From NCBI RefSeq assembly GCF_026130175.1, contig NZ_JAIGNI010000019.1:1-64000 (forward strand): 64,000 nucleotides of DNA, in the 5' to 3' direction. Position 1 is the stretch's first letter; every line of letters begins with the position of its first letter. The stretch is from Lyngbya sp. CCAP 1446/10. Lineage in GTDB: Bacteria > Cyanobacteriota > Cyanobacteriia > Cyanobacteriales > Microcoleaceae. Positions 44,292 through 54,500 of the stretch are shown here, in pieces. The notes beneath the pieces were generated by a model. That model did no database searches, was not told where the DNA came from, and was given only the letters and a program-made list of their open reading frames with translations. A program made the position numbers and the translations under genes.

Positions 44292-46085
44292 GTGACAAAT
44301 CAAATTTTTTCAGAAGCAGAAGAAAAGCAACCTCTTCGCCCCGTGCAGAGCGGGCGCGACAGGAATTTAGTAGCGGAAGTGCCTGAAAGTGGGGTTCCAG
44401 ACCAATCTCGCTGGCAATTTCCCCCAGAGGAAGATGAACGAGAAGTGGCGCTAGAAGTTCCAGAAATGACTGGGAAACAATCAGAAGTTTGGGAGCCAGC
44501 AGCAACGGAAGTTCCTCCGAGCAAAGGAATCAGGTGGACGACTATGTTGGCGGGCGTGGGAATTGGGGTGGCTGCAACGCTGGCGGGCGTACACTTGATT
44601 GCGGAAAAAAGTGCGCGCCCCGTAGTGACAGCCCCAGTGGCGGCTCAGTCAGCAACTGCTCAGACTGTCACTGTGGCGGCTGTGGAATCTGCCGAGGTGG
44701 CTCAAACTCTGGAAGCGACGGGCACTGTGGCGGCTTACGATTTGCTGCCGGTGTTGCCGCAAGCCAACGGTTTGCAAATCAAGCAGGTTTTGGTGAAGGA
44801 AGGGGATGCGGTAGAAAAAGGTCAGGTAATGGCGGTTTTGGATGATTCGGTGTTGCGATCGCAAATTGCCGCAGCGGTTGCTAAAGTACAATCGGCAGAT
44901 TCTACGGTAGAACAAGCGCAAGCTCAGGTGCAGCAAGCTCAGTCAACTCAACAAGAAACTGAAGCTGGGGTCGCTCAAGCCCTAGCTGGCGTTGAAAAAG
45001 CCGTCGCTGATTTGGCGCAAGTTAAAACAGGTGTCGGCCAAGCTGAAGCTGGCGTGAATCAAGCTAAAGCTGGCGTCGAGCAGGCTAAGGCTGGCATTGC
45101 TTCCGCCCAGGCTAAATTAGCTCAAGCCCAAAGAGAGGTAAATCGCACCCAAAATTTGGCTACGCAGGGAGTGATTAGCCAGCAAGATTTGGAAAAGCGC
45201 AAGACGGAGCGAGAAACTGCTGTTCAAGATGTGAACAAAACTAAGGCTGATTTGAATAAAGCTGTAGAAGAACAGAACAAAGCGGCGGAAGAAGTGCGAT
45301 CGGCTCAAGCTAAAGTAGTTAATGCCGAAGCTAATATCAGTACCGCGCGAGCAGCACTGCTCAGTGCCCGCGCTAAGGTGAATACTGCGGCCGCAACTGT
45401 CAGCAGCGCTAGAGCAAATGTGGGAAACAATGCAGCAAGTGTTCGCAGCAATAATGCACAAGTCCAACAGTTGCAAACTCAACTCGAACAAACTATAGTT
45501 CGGGCGCCGGATAGCGGTATTGTGTCGGAAAGAATTGGTCGAGTTGGGGATGTTTCTGCGGGGAATCAAAAATTATTTTCGATTATTCGCGAAAACAAGC
45601 TCGAACTGCAATTGAAAGTGCCGGAAACTCAGGTTGCACAAGTACAACCGGGAACGGCGGTGCAGATTACTTCTGATTCTGATAAGCGGATTAAATTGTC
45701 GGGAACTGTGCGAGATATTTCGCCGTTAGTTGACCCGCAAAATCGGCAGGCTACGGTGAAGATTGATTTGCCTGGAAGTGAGTTTTTGCGATCGGGAATG
45801 TTTTTGCGCGCTTCAATTTCGACGGCGACGACGCAAGGTTTGAAAGTTCCTGCTAAGGCTATTTTACCACAGTCTGACGGGAGTTCTATTGTTTACAAAC
45901 TTGTGGGCGAGGACAAGGTGCAGGCTCAGCCGGTGGTGGTTGGGGAGATTACTGGGGGCGCGGTTGGGGATTTGACGAGTGCTAAGGTTCAGATTAAAAA
46001 AGGGCTGAAAGCGGGGGATAAAGTGGTTGTTGCTGGTGCTGGTTATCTTAAGGATGGCGATCGGGTTAAGGTCAGCAGTCAGTAG
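44292..46085 (+). CDS. RND efflux periplasmic adaptor (HlyD/MexA-type)
   Basis: The start is GTG 44292 with GAGAGGAAC six bases before it, giving 597 residues; the frame is open 57 codons further but without such a site. A cytoplasmic acidic N-terminus leads to one membrane helix (about 80-100, MLAGVGIGVAATLAGVHLIA). The lipoyl/barrel domains follow (LPQANGLQIKQVLVKEGDAVEKGQ and IVRAPDSGIVSERIGRVGD). Between them is an unusually long alpha-hairpin of about 240 residues made of heptads such as GVEQAKAGIASAQA. The long hairpin probably spans the cell wall layer. The RND pump gene follows on the same strand. Confidence 0.92.
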   Translation: MTNQIFSEAEEKQPLRPVQSGRDRNLVAEVPESGVPDQSRWQFPPEEDEREVALEVPEMTGKQSEVWEPAATEVPPSKGIRWTTMLAGVGIGVAATLAGVHLIAEKSARPVVTAPVAAQSATAQTVTVAAVESAEVAQTLEATGTVAAYDLLPVLPQANGLQIKQVLVKEGDAVEKGQVMAVLDDSVLRSQIAAAVAKVQSADSTVEQAQAQVQQAQSTQQETEAGVAQALAGVEKAVADLAQVKTGVGQAEAGVNQAKAGVEQAKAGIASAQAKLAQAQREVNRTQNLATQGVISQQDLEKRKTERETAVQDVNKTKADLNKAVEEQNKAAEEVRSAQAKVVNAEANISTARAALLSARAKVNTAAATVSSARANVGNNAASVRSNNAQVQQLQTQLEQTIVRAPDSGIVSERIGRVGDVSAGNQKLFSIIRENKLELQLKVPETQVAQVQPGTAVQITSDSDKRIKLSGTVRDISPLVDPQNRQATVKIDLPGSEFLRSGMFLRASISTATTQGLKVPAKAILPQSDGSSIVYKLVGEDKVQAQPVVVGEITGGAVGDLTSAKVQIKKGLKAGDKVVVAGAGYLKDGDRVKVSSQ

Positions 46086-46163
46086 TCAGTTGGCAGTAGT
46101 CAGTTGGCAGTAGTCAGTTGGCAGTTGGCAGTTGGCAGTTGGCAGTTGGCAGTTGGCAGTAGT
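46072..46163. repeat. CAGTTGG heptamer repeat
   Basis: About twelve CAGTTGG or CAGTAGT heptamers run from the last codons of the adaptor gene into the gap before the pump gene. The adaptor terminal residues SSQ and the stop codon are part of this repeat. Confidence 0.85.
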
Positions 46164-46366
46164 TATTATAGGGTGCGTCAGGTCAGAATTTGGCTACTAC
46201 AAACTAATAATTTTCCCCTGACGCACCTTACTATTAGTTAGTTAATACATATTTGGAGCGGGCAAGATGCCGAATAAAGAGAAGAGAAGAAAAAGAAAAT
46301 CAAGAGTTATTAATAACGGTCATTTCCACTGTCAATTGTCAACTGTTAACTGTCAACTGTTTAAAT

Positions 46367-49300
46367 ATGTCTTTTAATATTTCGGCTTGGTCGATTAAAC
46401 AGCCTGTCCCGACGATTGTTTTATTCTTAATTCTGACAATCGGGGGTTTAGTATCATTTCCGGTTTTAGGGATTGATGATTCACCTAATATCGATATCCC
46501 TTCTGTTTCGATATCCGTCAGCCAACCGGGGGCAGATCCAGCAGAACTTGAATCTCAAGTTACGAAAAAAGTAGAAGATGCTGTGGCGGGTTTGGGGAAT
46601 ATTGACCACATTATTTCTACTGTTAATGATGGTTCTTCTAATACGACTGTTAACTTTTTGTTGGGTACAAATAGCGATCGCGCTACGAATGATGTCCGAA
46701 ATGCGATCGCCCAAATCCGCCAAAGCCTGCCGCAAGATATTAACGATCCGGTTGTCAAACGGGTAGAATTTGCCGGCAGTTCCATCATGTCCTACGCCGT
46801 GGTTTCCGATCGCCAAACGGTAGAACAGCTAAGCGAATTAATCGACCAAAACATCAGCCGCGTCCTCCTCTCCGTCAAAGGTGTGGCTCAAGTGCAGCGC
46901 ATTGGAGGCAGAGATAAGGATATTCGAGTTGATTTAAACCCCGAACAATTGCAAAGTCTGGGGATTACAGCTACCCAAGTTAACGATCAAATTCGCAATT
47001 TTAACATCAATCTTCCCGGTGGCAGAACTGAAATCGGCAATTCCGAGCAAACAGTCCGCACCATCGGCAGTGCCAAAACTATCGAACAGTTGCAAGCTTA
47101 TCAAATTACTTTGCCTAAAGGCGGTTTTGTGCCGCTTTCCAGTTTGGGAAAAGTTGAGGAAGGCTACTCGGAAGCGCGTCAGGGCGCGCGGCTCAATAAC
47201 AAGCCAGTCGTGGCTTTTGCCATCCTCCGCAGCACCGGCAGCACTCTGGTGACTGTGGAAGAAGCGGTGCGGGAAGCTGTTAATAAAATGGAAAAAACTT
47301 TGCCAACCGATGTCAAGCTGGAACTTATTTATACTTTAGGAGATCACATCCGAGATTCCTATGAAGCTTCTGTGGATGCTTTGATTTTAGGGGCGGTTTT
47401 AGCGATTATCACAATTTTTATTTTTCTGCGGGATTGGCGGGCTACTTTGATTGCTGCTGTGGCTTTGCCGCTGTCGGCAATTCCTACTTTTGCTGTGCTG
47501 AGAATGGTGGGATATACGCTTAACAGCATGACTTTGTTGGCGCTGTCGCTGGTGGTGGGAATATTAGTCGATGATGCGATCGTCGAAATTGAAAATATCG
47601 AACGCCATGTCGGGATGGGGAAAACGCCTTATCAAGCTGCTTTGGATGCTTCTGCTGAAATTGGTTTGGCTGTCGTTGCGACGACGATGACGATTGTTTC
47701 GGTATTTGCACCGGTGGCTTTTATGCCGGGAATTCCTGGTCAGTTTTTTCGACCTTTTGGGGTGACGGTTTCGGCTTCGGTGTTGTTTTCGCTGTTAGTA
47801 GCCCGCACCGTGACTCCGATGATGGCGGCTTATATGTTTAAGGAGAAAGGGCATCATCAGGAACTCAAAAAAGACCAACTTTCTTATCAGTATCGCCGGC
47901 TTTTGACTTGGGCGCTGAAGCATCGGGCGATCGTCCTAATTTTAGGTGTAGCCTTGTTTTTCGGCAGTGTTCAATTAATTCCTTTCATTCCCACGGGCTT
48001 TATCGATCGCGATGATACCGGACTTTCGACAGTTTCCATTGAATTGCCGCCCGGTTCTACCTTGTCACAGACAGATTTAGCAGTGCAGCAAGCAACTAAA
48101 TTATTGCTCGCCCATCCAGCCGTAGATAGCGTTTTGGAGACCGAAGGCGCTCCGACTGTCTCCGGGGGCGCGGGTGGAGGAGGCGGGGGCGCTAGCGGCG
48201 TAAATACAGCCAGTCTGTACGTGAAATTGAAGCCTGCCAATCAGCGAATTAAGCAACAGCGGTTTGAGGAGGAAATGCGGCCGAAACTTACCGATGTTCC
48301 GGGTGTGCGACTGAGTTTTGCTCAAGGGCGTGTCGGCGGTAGGAAGCAAATGTCGATCGTCCTCAAGAGTGAAAATGCGGAAGCTTTAACTAAAACTGCG
48401 GAAACTCTCACGCAACAAATGAGGCAAGTTCCGGGACTGATTGAGGTACAATCGAGCGCGAGTTTGGTGAAGCCGGAGATTTTGGTGAAACCCGATCCGA
48501 TTCGGGCGGCGGATCAGGGTGTTTCGGTGCAGCAAATTGCTCGAACTGCTTCTTTAGCAACGATTGGAGATATTGACTCGAATCTTGCTAAATTTGATTT
48601 GCCGGACAGACAAATTCCGATTCATGTGATGTTAGCATCGCAGTTTCGCAGCGATATCGAAACAATTAAGAACCTGCAAGTACCGGCGAAAAATAATACT
48701 TTTGTGCCGTTGAGGGCGGTGGCTGATATTACTTTGGGCAGCGGGCCTTCTCAGATCGATCGCTATGACAGAGCTCGTCAAGTATCTGTAGAGGGCAATT
48801 TGTTGCAAGGTACGACTTTAGGAGAAGCTGTTGCTGCGGTGAAGAAACTGCCTGCAATGAATCCTTTACCACCTGGTGTGGAACAGGAATCTTCTGGTGA
48901 TGCGAAGGTAATGCAGGATATTTTCAGCGGTTTTGCGGGAGCTTTGGGAACGGCGGTATTGTTTATTTATGGTGTGTTGGTGCTGTTGTTTGCGAACTTC
49001 TTGCATCCGATCACAATTATGGTGGCATTACCTTTGTCTCTGGGTGGTGCGCTGCTAGGACTTTTGGTAGGTCAAAAATCTCTCGGTTTGTACGCTTTGA
49101 TTGGGGTGGTGTTGCTGATGGGAATTGTGACGAAGAATTCCATTTTGTTGGTGGATTACGCGATTATGAATCAGAAGGAAGGTGAGCCGATGTATGAGGC
49201 GACGCTGGATTCTGGTGTGGCGCGGTTGCGGCCGATTTTGATGACAACTATTGCGATGATAGCTGGGATGATGCCGATCGCGCTAGGAATTGGCGCGGGA

Positions 49301-49477
49301 TCTCAGGTGCGGAGTCCGATGGCGATGGCGGTAATTGGCGGTTTGATGACTTCTACGCTGTTGACTTTGGTGGTGATTCCGGTGGTTTATACCTATATGG
49401 ATGGTTTGCAAGTCTGGGTTTTTAATCTGGTGCGGGGGAAGAAAAAACGGGAAGGGCGATCGAAGTTCTCCGGGTAG
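46367..49477 (+). CDS. RND-family efflux pump inner membrane protein (AcrB-like)
   Basis: The product is 1036 residues from ATG 46367 (MSFNISAWSIKQPVPTIVLF); a TTG frame extension upstream reads through heptamer repeats and is rejected. Twelve membrane segments and two large periplasmic loops are visible. The proton-relay aspartates are in GILVDDAIVEIENIERH. The second periplasmic loop has a glycine run (GGAGGGGGGASG), an odd flexible insert. It works with the adaptor at 44292 to export hydrophobic compounds or metals; the HAE-type sequence favours organic substrates. An outer membrane partner is not nearby. Confidence 0.94.
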   Translation: MSFNISAWSIKQPVPTIVLFLILTIGGLVSFPVLGIDDSPNIDIPSVSISVSQPGADPAELESQVTKKVEDAVAGLGNIDHIISTVNDGSSNTTVNFLLGTNSDRATNDVRNAIAQIRQSLPQDINDPVVKRVEFAGSSIMSYAVVSDRQTVEQLSELIDQNISRVLLSVKGVAQVQRIGGRDKDIRVDLNPEQLQSLGITATQVNDQIRNFNINLPGGRTEIGNSEQTVRTIGSAKTIEQLQAYQITLPKGGFVPLSSLGKVEEGYSEARQGARLNNKPVVAFAILRSTGSTLVTVEEAVREAVNKMEKTLPTDVKLELIYTLGDHIRDSYEASVDALILGAVLAIITIFIFLRDWRATLIAAVALPLSAIPTFAVLRMVGYTLNSMTLLALSLVVGILVDDAIVEIENIERHVGMGKTPYQAALDASAEIGLAVVATTMTIVSVFAPVAFMPGIPGQFFRPFGVTVSASVLFSLLVARTVTPMMAAYMFKEKGHHQELKKDQLSYQYRRLLTWALKHRAIVLILGVALFFGSVQLIPFIPTGFIDRDDTGLSTVSIELPPGSTLSQTDLAVQQATKLLLAHPAVDSVLETEGAPTVSGGAGGGGGGASGVNTASLYVKLKPANQRIKQQRFEEEMRPKLTDVPGVRLSFAQGRVGGRKQMSIVLKSENAEALTKTAETLTQQMRQVPGLIEVQSSASLVKPEILVKPDPIRAADQGVSVQQIARTASLATIGDIDSNLAKFDLPDRQIPIHVMLASQFRSDIETIKNLQVPAKNNTFVPLRAVADITLGSGPSQIDRYDRARQVSVEGNLLQGTTLGEAVAAVKKLPAMNPLPPGVEQESSGDAKVMQDIFSGFAGALGTAVLFIYGVLVLLFANFLHPITIMVALPLSLGGALLGLLVGQKSLGLYALIGVVLLMGIVTKNSILLVDYAIMNQKEGEPMYEATLDSGVARLRPILMTTIAMIAGMMPIALGIGAGSQVRSPMAMAVIGGLMTSTLLTLVVIPVVYTYMDGLQVWVFNLVRGKKKREGRSKFSG

Positions 49478-49550
49478 CGAAATGGTACGATTGTTGAGAA
49501 AAAGAGGTAAAGTGCGATCGCCATCCATCTCAAAACCTACTCCCAATCAT

Positions 49551-49948
49551 TTAACCAGATGGTGGAGGAAGCGAATCAATATTGTCTGTGGCAAAATTGA
49601 GAAAGTATTCTGTCCGCGATATCAGTTGTTCAGCATCGGTTTCTGTGATGTTTGGATCGACATTATAATCCGCGATATCAGACGGGTTCTTTCAGCATCA
49701 ATTAGGTAGCGGTGCAATTCTACTGGAACTCGATTAGTGCGAGCGAAGCGTTCCCCAAAAGCAGCGATAACGGCTGAGTGCCGGGAATAGGATAGTCCTT
49801 CGGCTTCTAAAAATGCTGTGGCGAGATAAAACATCGAATAGTAAGCACGGGATGTGGCAAATTCAGGAAAACCGGTATTATTCAATTCTCTCGCTGCTTG
49901 CAAACTTCTATTTGCTTTCTCCAGTAGTCTTTGTTGTTCTGGAGTCAA
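49551..49948 (-). pseudogene. HEPN-domain toxin gene with frameshift
   Basis: TTG 49948 overlaps the stop of the MNT gene (TTGA). The frame encodes a HEPN domain of the MNT-partner type (LLEKANRSLQAARELNN, SRAYYSMFYLATAFLEAEGL, RYLIDAERTRLI) but then turns into SRIIMSIQTSQKPMLNN and stops at 49622. Shifting the frame at 49674-49675 restores DYNVDPNITETDAEQLISRT and EYFLNFATDNIDS up to a stop at 49551. A 2-bp insertion (TC on the coding strand) between CTGATA and GCGGATTAT explains it. The change removes the C-terminal tyrosine and helix, so the toxin is probably dead or altered. A sequencing error cannot be excluded. Confidence 0.85.
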
Positions 49949-50265
49949 ATCGCTAACCCTTCTTGACGAATGTTGCGAAAGAAACCATTATTATGGTGAT
50001 GCAACTGCTCGTCAGTGGCAAATGCACAGCTAATCAGCACATTATATTCTAAACACAATTCGGCAATAAAAATACTCATTCGATCGCTTTCTTGAGAGTA
50101 GTTAAAGGAATTTTTGAGAACAATTAAGATATCGATATCGGAGTCTGGTCTAGCATCACCTCTGGCTTGGGAGCCAAAGAGGACAATTTTGTCTAATTGT
50201 TCGCCGTAAAGTTTTTTTAGACCTTGCTGAGTTTTTGTGATAATTATTTGGATTTGTTCATTCAT
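49945..50265 (-). CDS. MNT nucleotidyltransferase-domain antitoxin
   Basis: The product is 106 residues. The nucleotidyltransferase motif is GSQARGDARPDSDIDILI at about 32-49, with the paired aspartates that hold the metal. It is an MNT-type antitoxin of a HEPN-MNT pair, and in characterised pairs MNT adds AMP to a tyrosine of the HEPN toxin. The gene is intact and lies upstream of the broken HEPN gene with a 4-base overlap. If the toxin is inactive, this antitoxin has no partner here. Confidence 0.9.
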   Translation of the reverse strand: MNEQIQIIITKTQQGLKKLYGEQLDKIVLFGSQARGDARPDSDIDILIVLKNSFNYSQESDRMSIFIAELCLEYNVLISCAFATDEQLHHHNNGFFRNIRQEGLAI

Positions 50266-50322
50266 ATTTCCTGAGCAGTGGTATTTAGCTAATTTGTATT
50301 AGGTCACAATTCTACTATAGCA

Positions 50323-50371
50323 AAAAGGGCGTGAAGCGTAGCTATCCCGTAGGGTATCGCCCTTTAGGCGT
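50323..50371. repeat. GTAGCTATCCCGTAGGGTATCGCCC dispersed repeat fragment
   Basis: AAGGGCGTGAAGCGTAGC followed by TATCCCGTAGGGTATCGCCC is related to the words at 35507-35695. A complement pairing AAGGGCG...CGCCCTT makes it a hairpin. The gap 50266-50457 holds no gene. Confidence 0.55.
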
Positions 50372-50457
50372 TGAGAAAAATAGTGTAAAAGGCGATCGAC
50401 CTTTTGGCATGGGAAGGTCGAGATTCCTGTGTGTGGCCACAATAGCGATCGTTGTTC

Positions 50458-50838
50458 TTACCCCAATATCTCAGTTGCTTCTTTTATAACTTGAGTTATT
50501 TCAGGTTTTTCAGAAGCAATTACGTCATTGGGCAAGTGCTTGTGATGCGGAAAGTTGGGGAGATTGGGAAAATGAGGTGTGCTGTCATAGCGAAAAATTA
50601 AGCAATTATTTTGATTTTGAAAGTGGTAACGGTAATCGAGAAATTCTAATTGATTGTCTGCGATGATTGCTTCATTTATTTCTAGTAAGTGAGTTTGATT
50701 GAAACGCAATCTAATTCTGAGATTAGCCCGTTTTGGTGTCAAAATTTCTTCGTCATACCGTTCGACATAAACATTGCTACACTGTAGAATTGCTAGCTCC
50801 ACTCGATCGAGGTAATCAGATAAGATGTTAGGCAGCAT
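50458..50838 (-). CDS. TumE-like toxin (DUF6516)
   Basis: The product is 126 residues with the DUF6516 pattern: NVYVERYDEE, RANLRIRLRFNQTHLLEINEAI, FLDYRYHFQNQNNCLIFRYDSTPHFP, then a tail with HHKHLPNDVIASEKP. This matches toxins of TumE/TumA pairs as I remember them. ATG 50838 overlaps the end of the antitoxin gene by 11 bases. It seems intact. The molecular target is not something I can state from sequence. Confidence 0.78.
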   Translation of the reverse strand: MLPNILSDYLDRVELAILQCSNVYVERYDEEILTPKRANLRIRLRFNQTHLLEINEAIIADNQLEFLDYRYHFQNQNNCLIFRYDSTPHFPNLPNFPHHKHLPNDVIASEKPEITQVIKEATEILG

Positions 50839-51058
50839 AATTCAGTCGTTGTGCTAGTTCTTGGTGCAAAGCTACGTAATGCCGATAATCATTAGCCCAT
50901 TCGATAAATAGAGCGTCATCGGATAATAGTCCTCGATTATATTGGTTAAAGAATTCTTCTGAGTCCATTTTTTGCTGATTTTCATACAGGCTCAGTCGCT
51001 TGGAAACGGCAACTAAGGCATCTAATGGTGATGTATATTGAATAGTCTGTTTACGCAT
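50828..51058 (-). CDS. TumA-like antitoxin, 76 residues
   Basis: The small acidic helical protein (SPLDALVAVSKRLSLYENQQKMDSEEFFNQYNRG onward) is the usual partner upstream of TumE. ATG 51058 is clear, and the 11-base overlap with the toxin indicates translational coupling. In such pairs the antitoxin neutralises the toxin and is often autoregulatory. No DNA-binding motif is evident. Confidence 0.75.
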   Translation of the reverse strand: MRKQTIQYTSPLDALVAVSKRLSLYENQQKMDSEEFFNQYNRGLLSDDALFIEWANDYRHYVALHQELAQRLNYAA

Positions 51059-51587
51059 TTGTGGCTTACTCCTGCAATAGATTTATTTGTGGAAATAAAA
51101 CTTATAAATGCTTTAATTTTAGCAAATTGCTGATGCGCTTTGTTACGATGCTTTCTCCGTCTGGGTACAACGATCGACGTGATCGCATTTGATGACTGAC
51201 GACAACAGAAAAAGTGATCGCCCTTCGGTGAGCAAAAATAGTCAAGGGATCTCGCCCTTTGGATATCAAAAAGGGCGATCGGGCTGCCTGTGCCCACAAT
51301 AGCGTTACTCTTACCCTACACATATCCTGTCTGGCGGCTGTCGATCGTGATCGGGCGATCGTTGCTTAAGTCTGTTAATCGATATCTGCGTACATACAGA
51401 TTTGGTCACGCACTTAAATATGCGGGTAAAAATTATAACATCTTTCGCCGCAAATAAAACAAAATCTTTCGCTCCAAAAAAAACTTTGAAAAATTGCATA
51501 ATTTTTGGAAAAAGCCCTGATAGATAAATAGGGTCAGGTGCTGATGTAAAAATCGCCCTCGCCTGTTACAAATAAGCAGGAAAAAAG
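51059..51587. other. Gene-poor region upstream of the RTX gene
   Basis: The 529 bases hold no convincing gene. CGATCGCCC-type hairpin words (51210-51360) and the pair AAGGGATCTCGCCCTTTGG and AAAGGGCGATCGGGC resemble the dispersed repeats at 50323. AT-rich DNA at 51420-51500 may hold the promoter of the RTX gene. Confidence 0.5.
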
Positions 51588-54500
51588 ATGGCAACAATTA
51601 TCAGTACATCCTCAAGTGACACCCTGATCGGTGGAACCCCAGACAATGACAACATTTCAGCCCTAGGAGGCAATGACACCCTCAGTGGCGTTGACGGCAA
51701 CGACACCTTGGTAGGAGGTGATGGAAACGACAGCCTCAGTGGAGGTGGGGGAAATGATTCCCTGATTGGTGACAGTGGCACTGACACCCTCGATGGCGGT
51801 GCGGGCAATGATTTTCTGAACGCAAGTGGCAGTCTCGCTGGTGGCGATGGAGATGACACCCTTTTTGGAGGTTTCTCTTCAACCCTCGATGGCGGTGCGG
51901 GCAATGACTATCTCCGTGCTAGCGGTAATAGCATTGTAGAAGGCGGTGCTGGTGATGATACGCTCGATGGCGGATTTGGCAATGGAAATACGCTACGAGG
52001 CGGTGCAGGTAACGATCGCTATTTGCTGCGGGCTTCTGGGCAGAGTGCAATTCAAATTCAGGATACAGGTGGCATCAATCGCTTAGATTTTGTTGATTTT
52101 GGCGACCAAATCAGCACCAGCCCTACCTTGTCGTTGTCGCTGTCATCGGGAAATACAGGCTTGACGCGACAAGGTACTAGCTTGCTGATTGACATCAATA
52201 AAGACGGAATCGCAAGGCCAGCCGATGACGTGGTGATTTTAGACTTTTTCGGTGCATCGCCGACACTCCAAGGTGCAGGCTTCATCGAAACTGTGGGCAA
52301 CCTCTCAGGTACCGCCATCCTCACAGCCAATTTAACAGAGGCTACCGCAGCAGCAGGCAGCAATGCACTCACAGGAACTCCGGGCAATGATAACCTCATC
52401 GGTACTGCCGATAATGACAACATCTCAGGTCTTGATGGCAATGACACCATCAGTGGCGTTGACGGCAACGACACCTTGGTAGGAGGTGATGGAAACGACA
52501 GCCTCAGTGGAGGTGGGGGAAATGATTCCCTGATTGGTGACAGTGGCACTGACACCCTCGATGGCGGTGCGGGCAATGATTTTCTGAACGCAAGTGGCAG
52601 TCTCGCTGGTGGCGATGGAGATGACACCCTTTTTGGAGGTTTCTCTTCAACCCTCGATGGCGGTGCGGGCAATGACTATCTCCGTGCTAGCGGTAATAGC
52701 ATTGTAGAAGGCGGTGCTGGTGATGATACGCTCGATGGCGGATTTGGCAATGGAAATACGCTACGAGGCGGTGCAGGTAACGATCGCTATTTGCTGCGGG
52801 CTTCTGGGCAGAGTGCAATTCAAATTCAGGATACAGGTGGCATCAATCGCTTAGATTTTGTTGATTTTGGCGACCAAATCAGCACCAGCCCTACCTTGTC
52901 GTTGTCGCTGTCATCGGGAAATACAGGCTTGACGCGACAAGGTACTAGCTTGCTGATTGACATCAATAAAGACGGAATCGCAAGGCCAGCCGATGACGTG
53001 GTGATTTTAGACTTTTTCGGTGCATCGCCGACACTCCAAGGTGCAGGCTTCATCGAAACTGTGGGCAACCTCTCAGGTACCGCCATCCTCACAGCCAATT
53101 TATCAGAGGCTACCGCAGCACCAGGCAGCAATGCACTCACAGGAACTTCGGGCCCTGATAACCTCATCGGTACTGCCGACAATGACAACATCTCAGGTCT
53201 TGATGGCAATGACACCATCAGTGGCGTTGACGGCAACGACACCTTGCTGGGCGGTGATGGAAATGACAGCCTCAGTGGAGGTGGGGGAAATGACTCCCTG
53301 ATTGGTGGCTATAATGATGGCACTGACACCCTGGATGGCGGTGCTGGCAATGATTTTCTGAATGCAACTGGGAGTCTCGCTGGTGGCGATGGAGATGACA
53401 CGCTGCAAGCCTTTGGGGCTAGCACCTTGGATGGCGGTGCGGGCAATGACTCTCTCAGTTCTGGCGGTAATAGCACCTTAGATGGCGGTGCTGGCGATGA
53501 TACGTTCGATGCCTACAATGGGGGTTCCGGCAACCTGTTCAAAGGTGGTGCAGGTAACGATCGCTATCTTCTCGACAGCAGGTCAAATCAGATTCAGGAT
53601 ACTGACGGCATCGATAATATACTGATCGGTTTTGGTACCTCAGTCAACATTTCCACGTCCTTGGCGGCGGGAACTCTGGGATTAGGGCGACAAGGTACAA
53701 GTCTGGTAGTTGACATCAACAAAGACGGGATAGCCAAGGCTGCGGATGACTTGGTGATTTTAGACTTTTTCGGTGCATCGCCGACGGTGGCAGGTGCTGG
53801 TTTCATCGAAACCATCAATAACCTCTCAGGTACCGACATTCTCGCAGCCAATTTACCAGAAGCACCAACAACAACACCTCCGGTAACAACACCCACACCA
53901 ACACCTCCGGTAACAACACCCACACCAACACCTCCGGTAACAACACCTCCGGTAACAACACCTCCGGTAACAATACCGATACCCGTAAGACTACCGACAC
54001 CGGAAACCACACCCACACCCGCAACCACACCCACACCCACACCTCCACCCTTCACACCCGCGATCGCACTGTCGATCGCACAGCCGATCGCGCCCACATT
54101 CACCAACCGGCCCGCACCAAGCGAATTGCCGCAGGTTTTGGGCACCAGTGGCAACGACGCGATCGGTGGCAGCGAAGCCAACAATATCTTGTATGGCAAC
54201 GCTGGAAACGACACCGTGGGAGGCAATGGCGGCGACGACATCGTATTTGGCGGCAAAGGCGATGACGGCTTATTCGGCGATGTCGGCAACGACCTCTTGT
54301 TTGGCAACCTCGGCAACGACACCCTTGTCGGCGGCGACGGTGCAGATACCGCATTGGGCGGCAAAGCTGACGATTTGATATTTGGCGGCGCTGGTAACGA
54401 TGTCCTCGGAGGCGAACTCGGCAACAATACTTTACTCGGCGGCGAGGGTAGCGATACTCTGTACGGCGGTGAAAATAATGATGTCTTGTTTGGCGGTAGC

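Noticed and set aside
49622-49948. HEPN gene as a shorter natural variant or programmed frameshift
   Set aside because: There is no slippery heptamer, and the other frame resumes the family sequence for 47 residues up to a stop. A mutation (or sequence error) is simpler.
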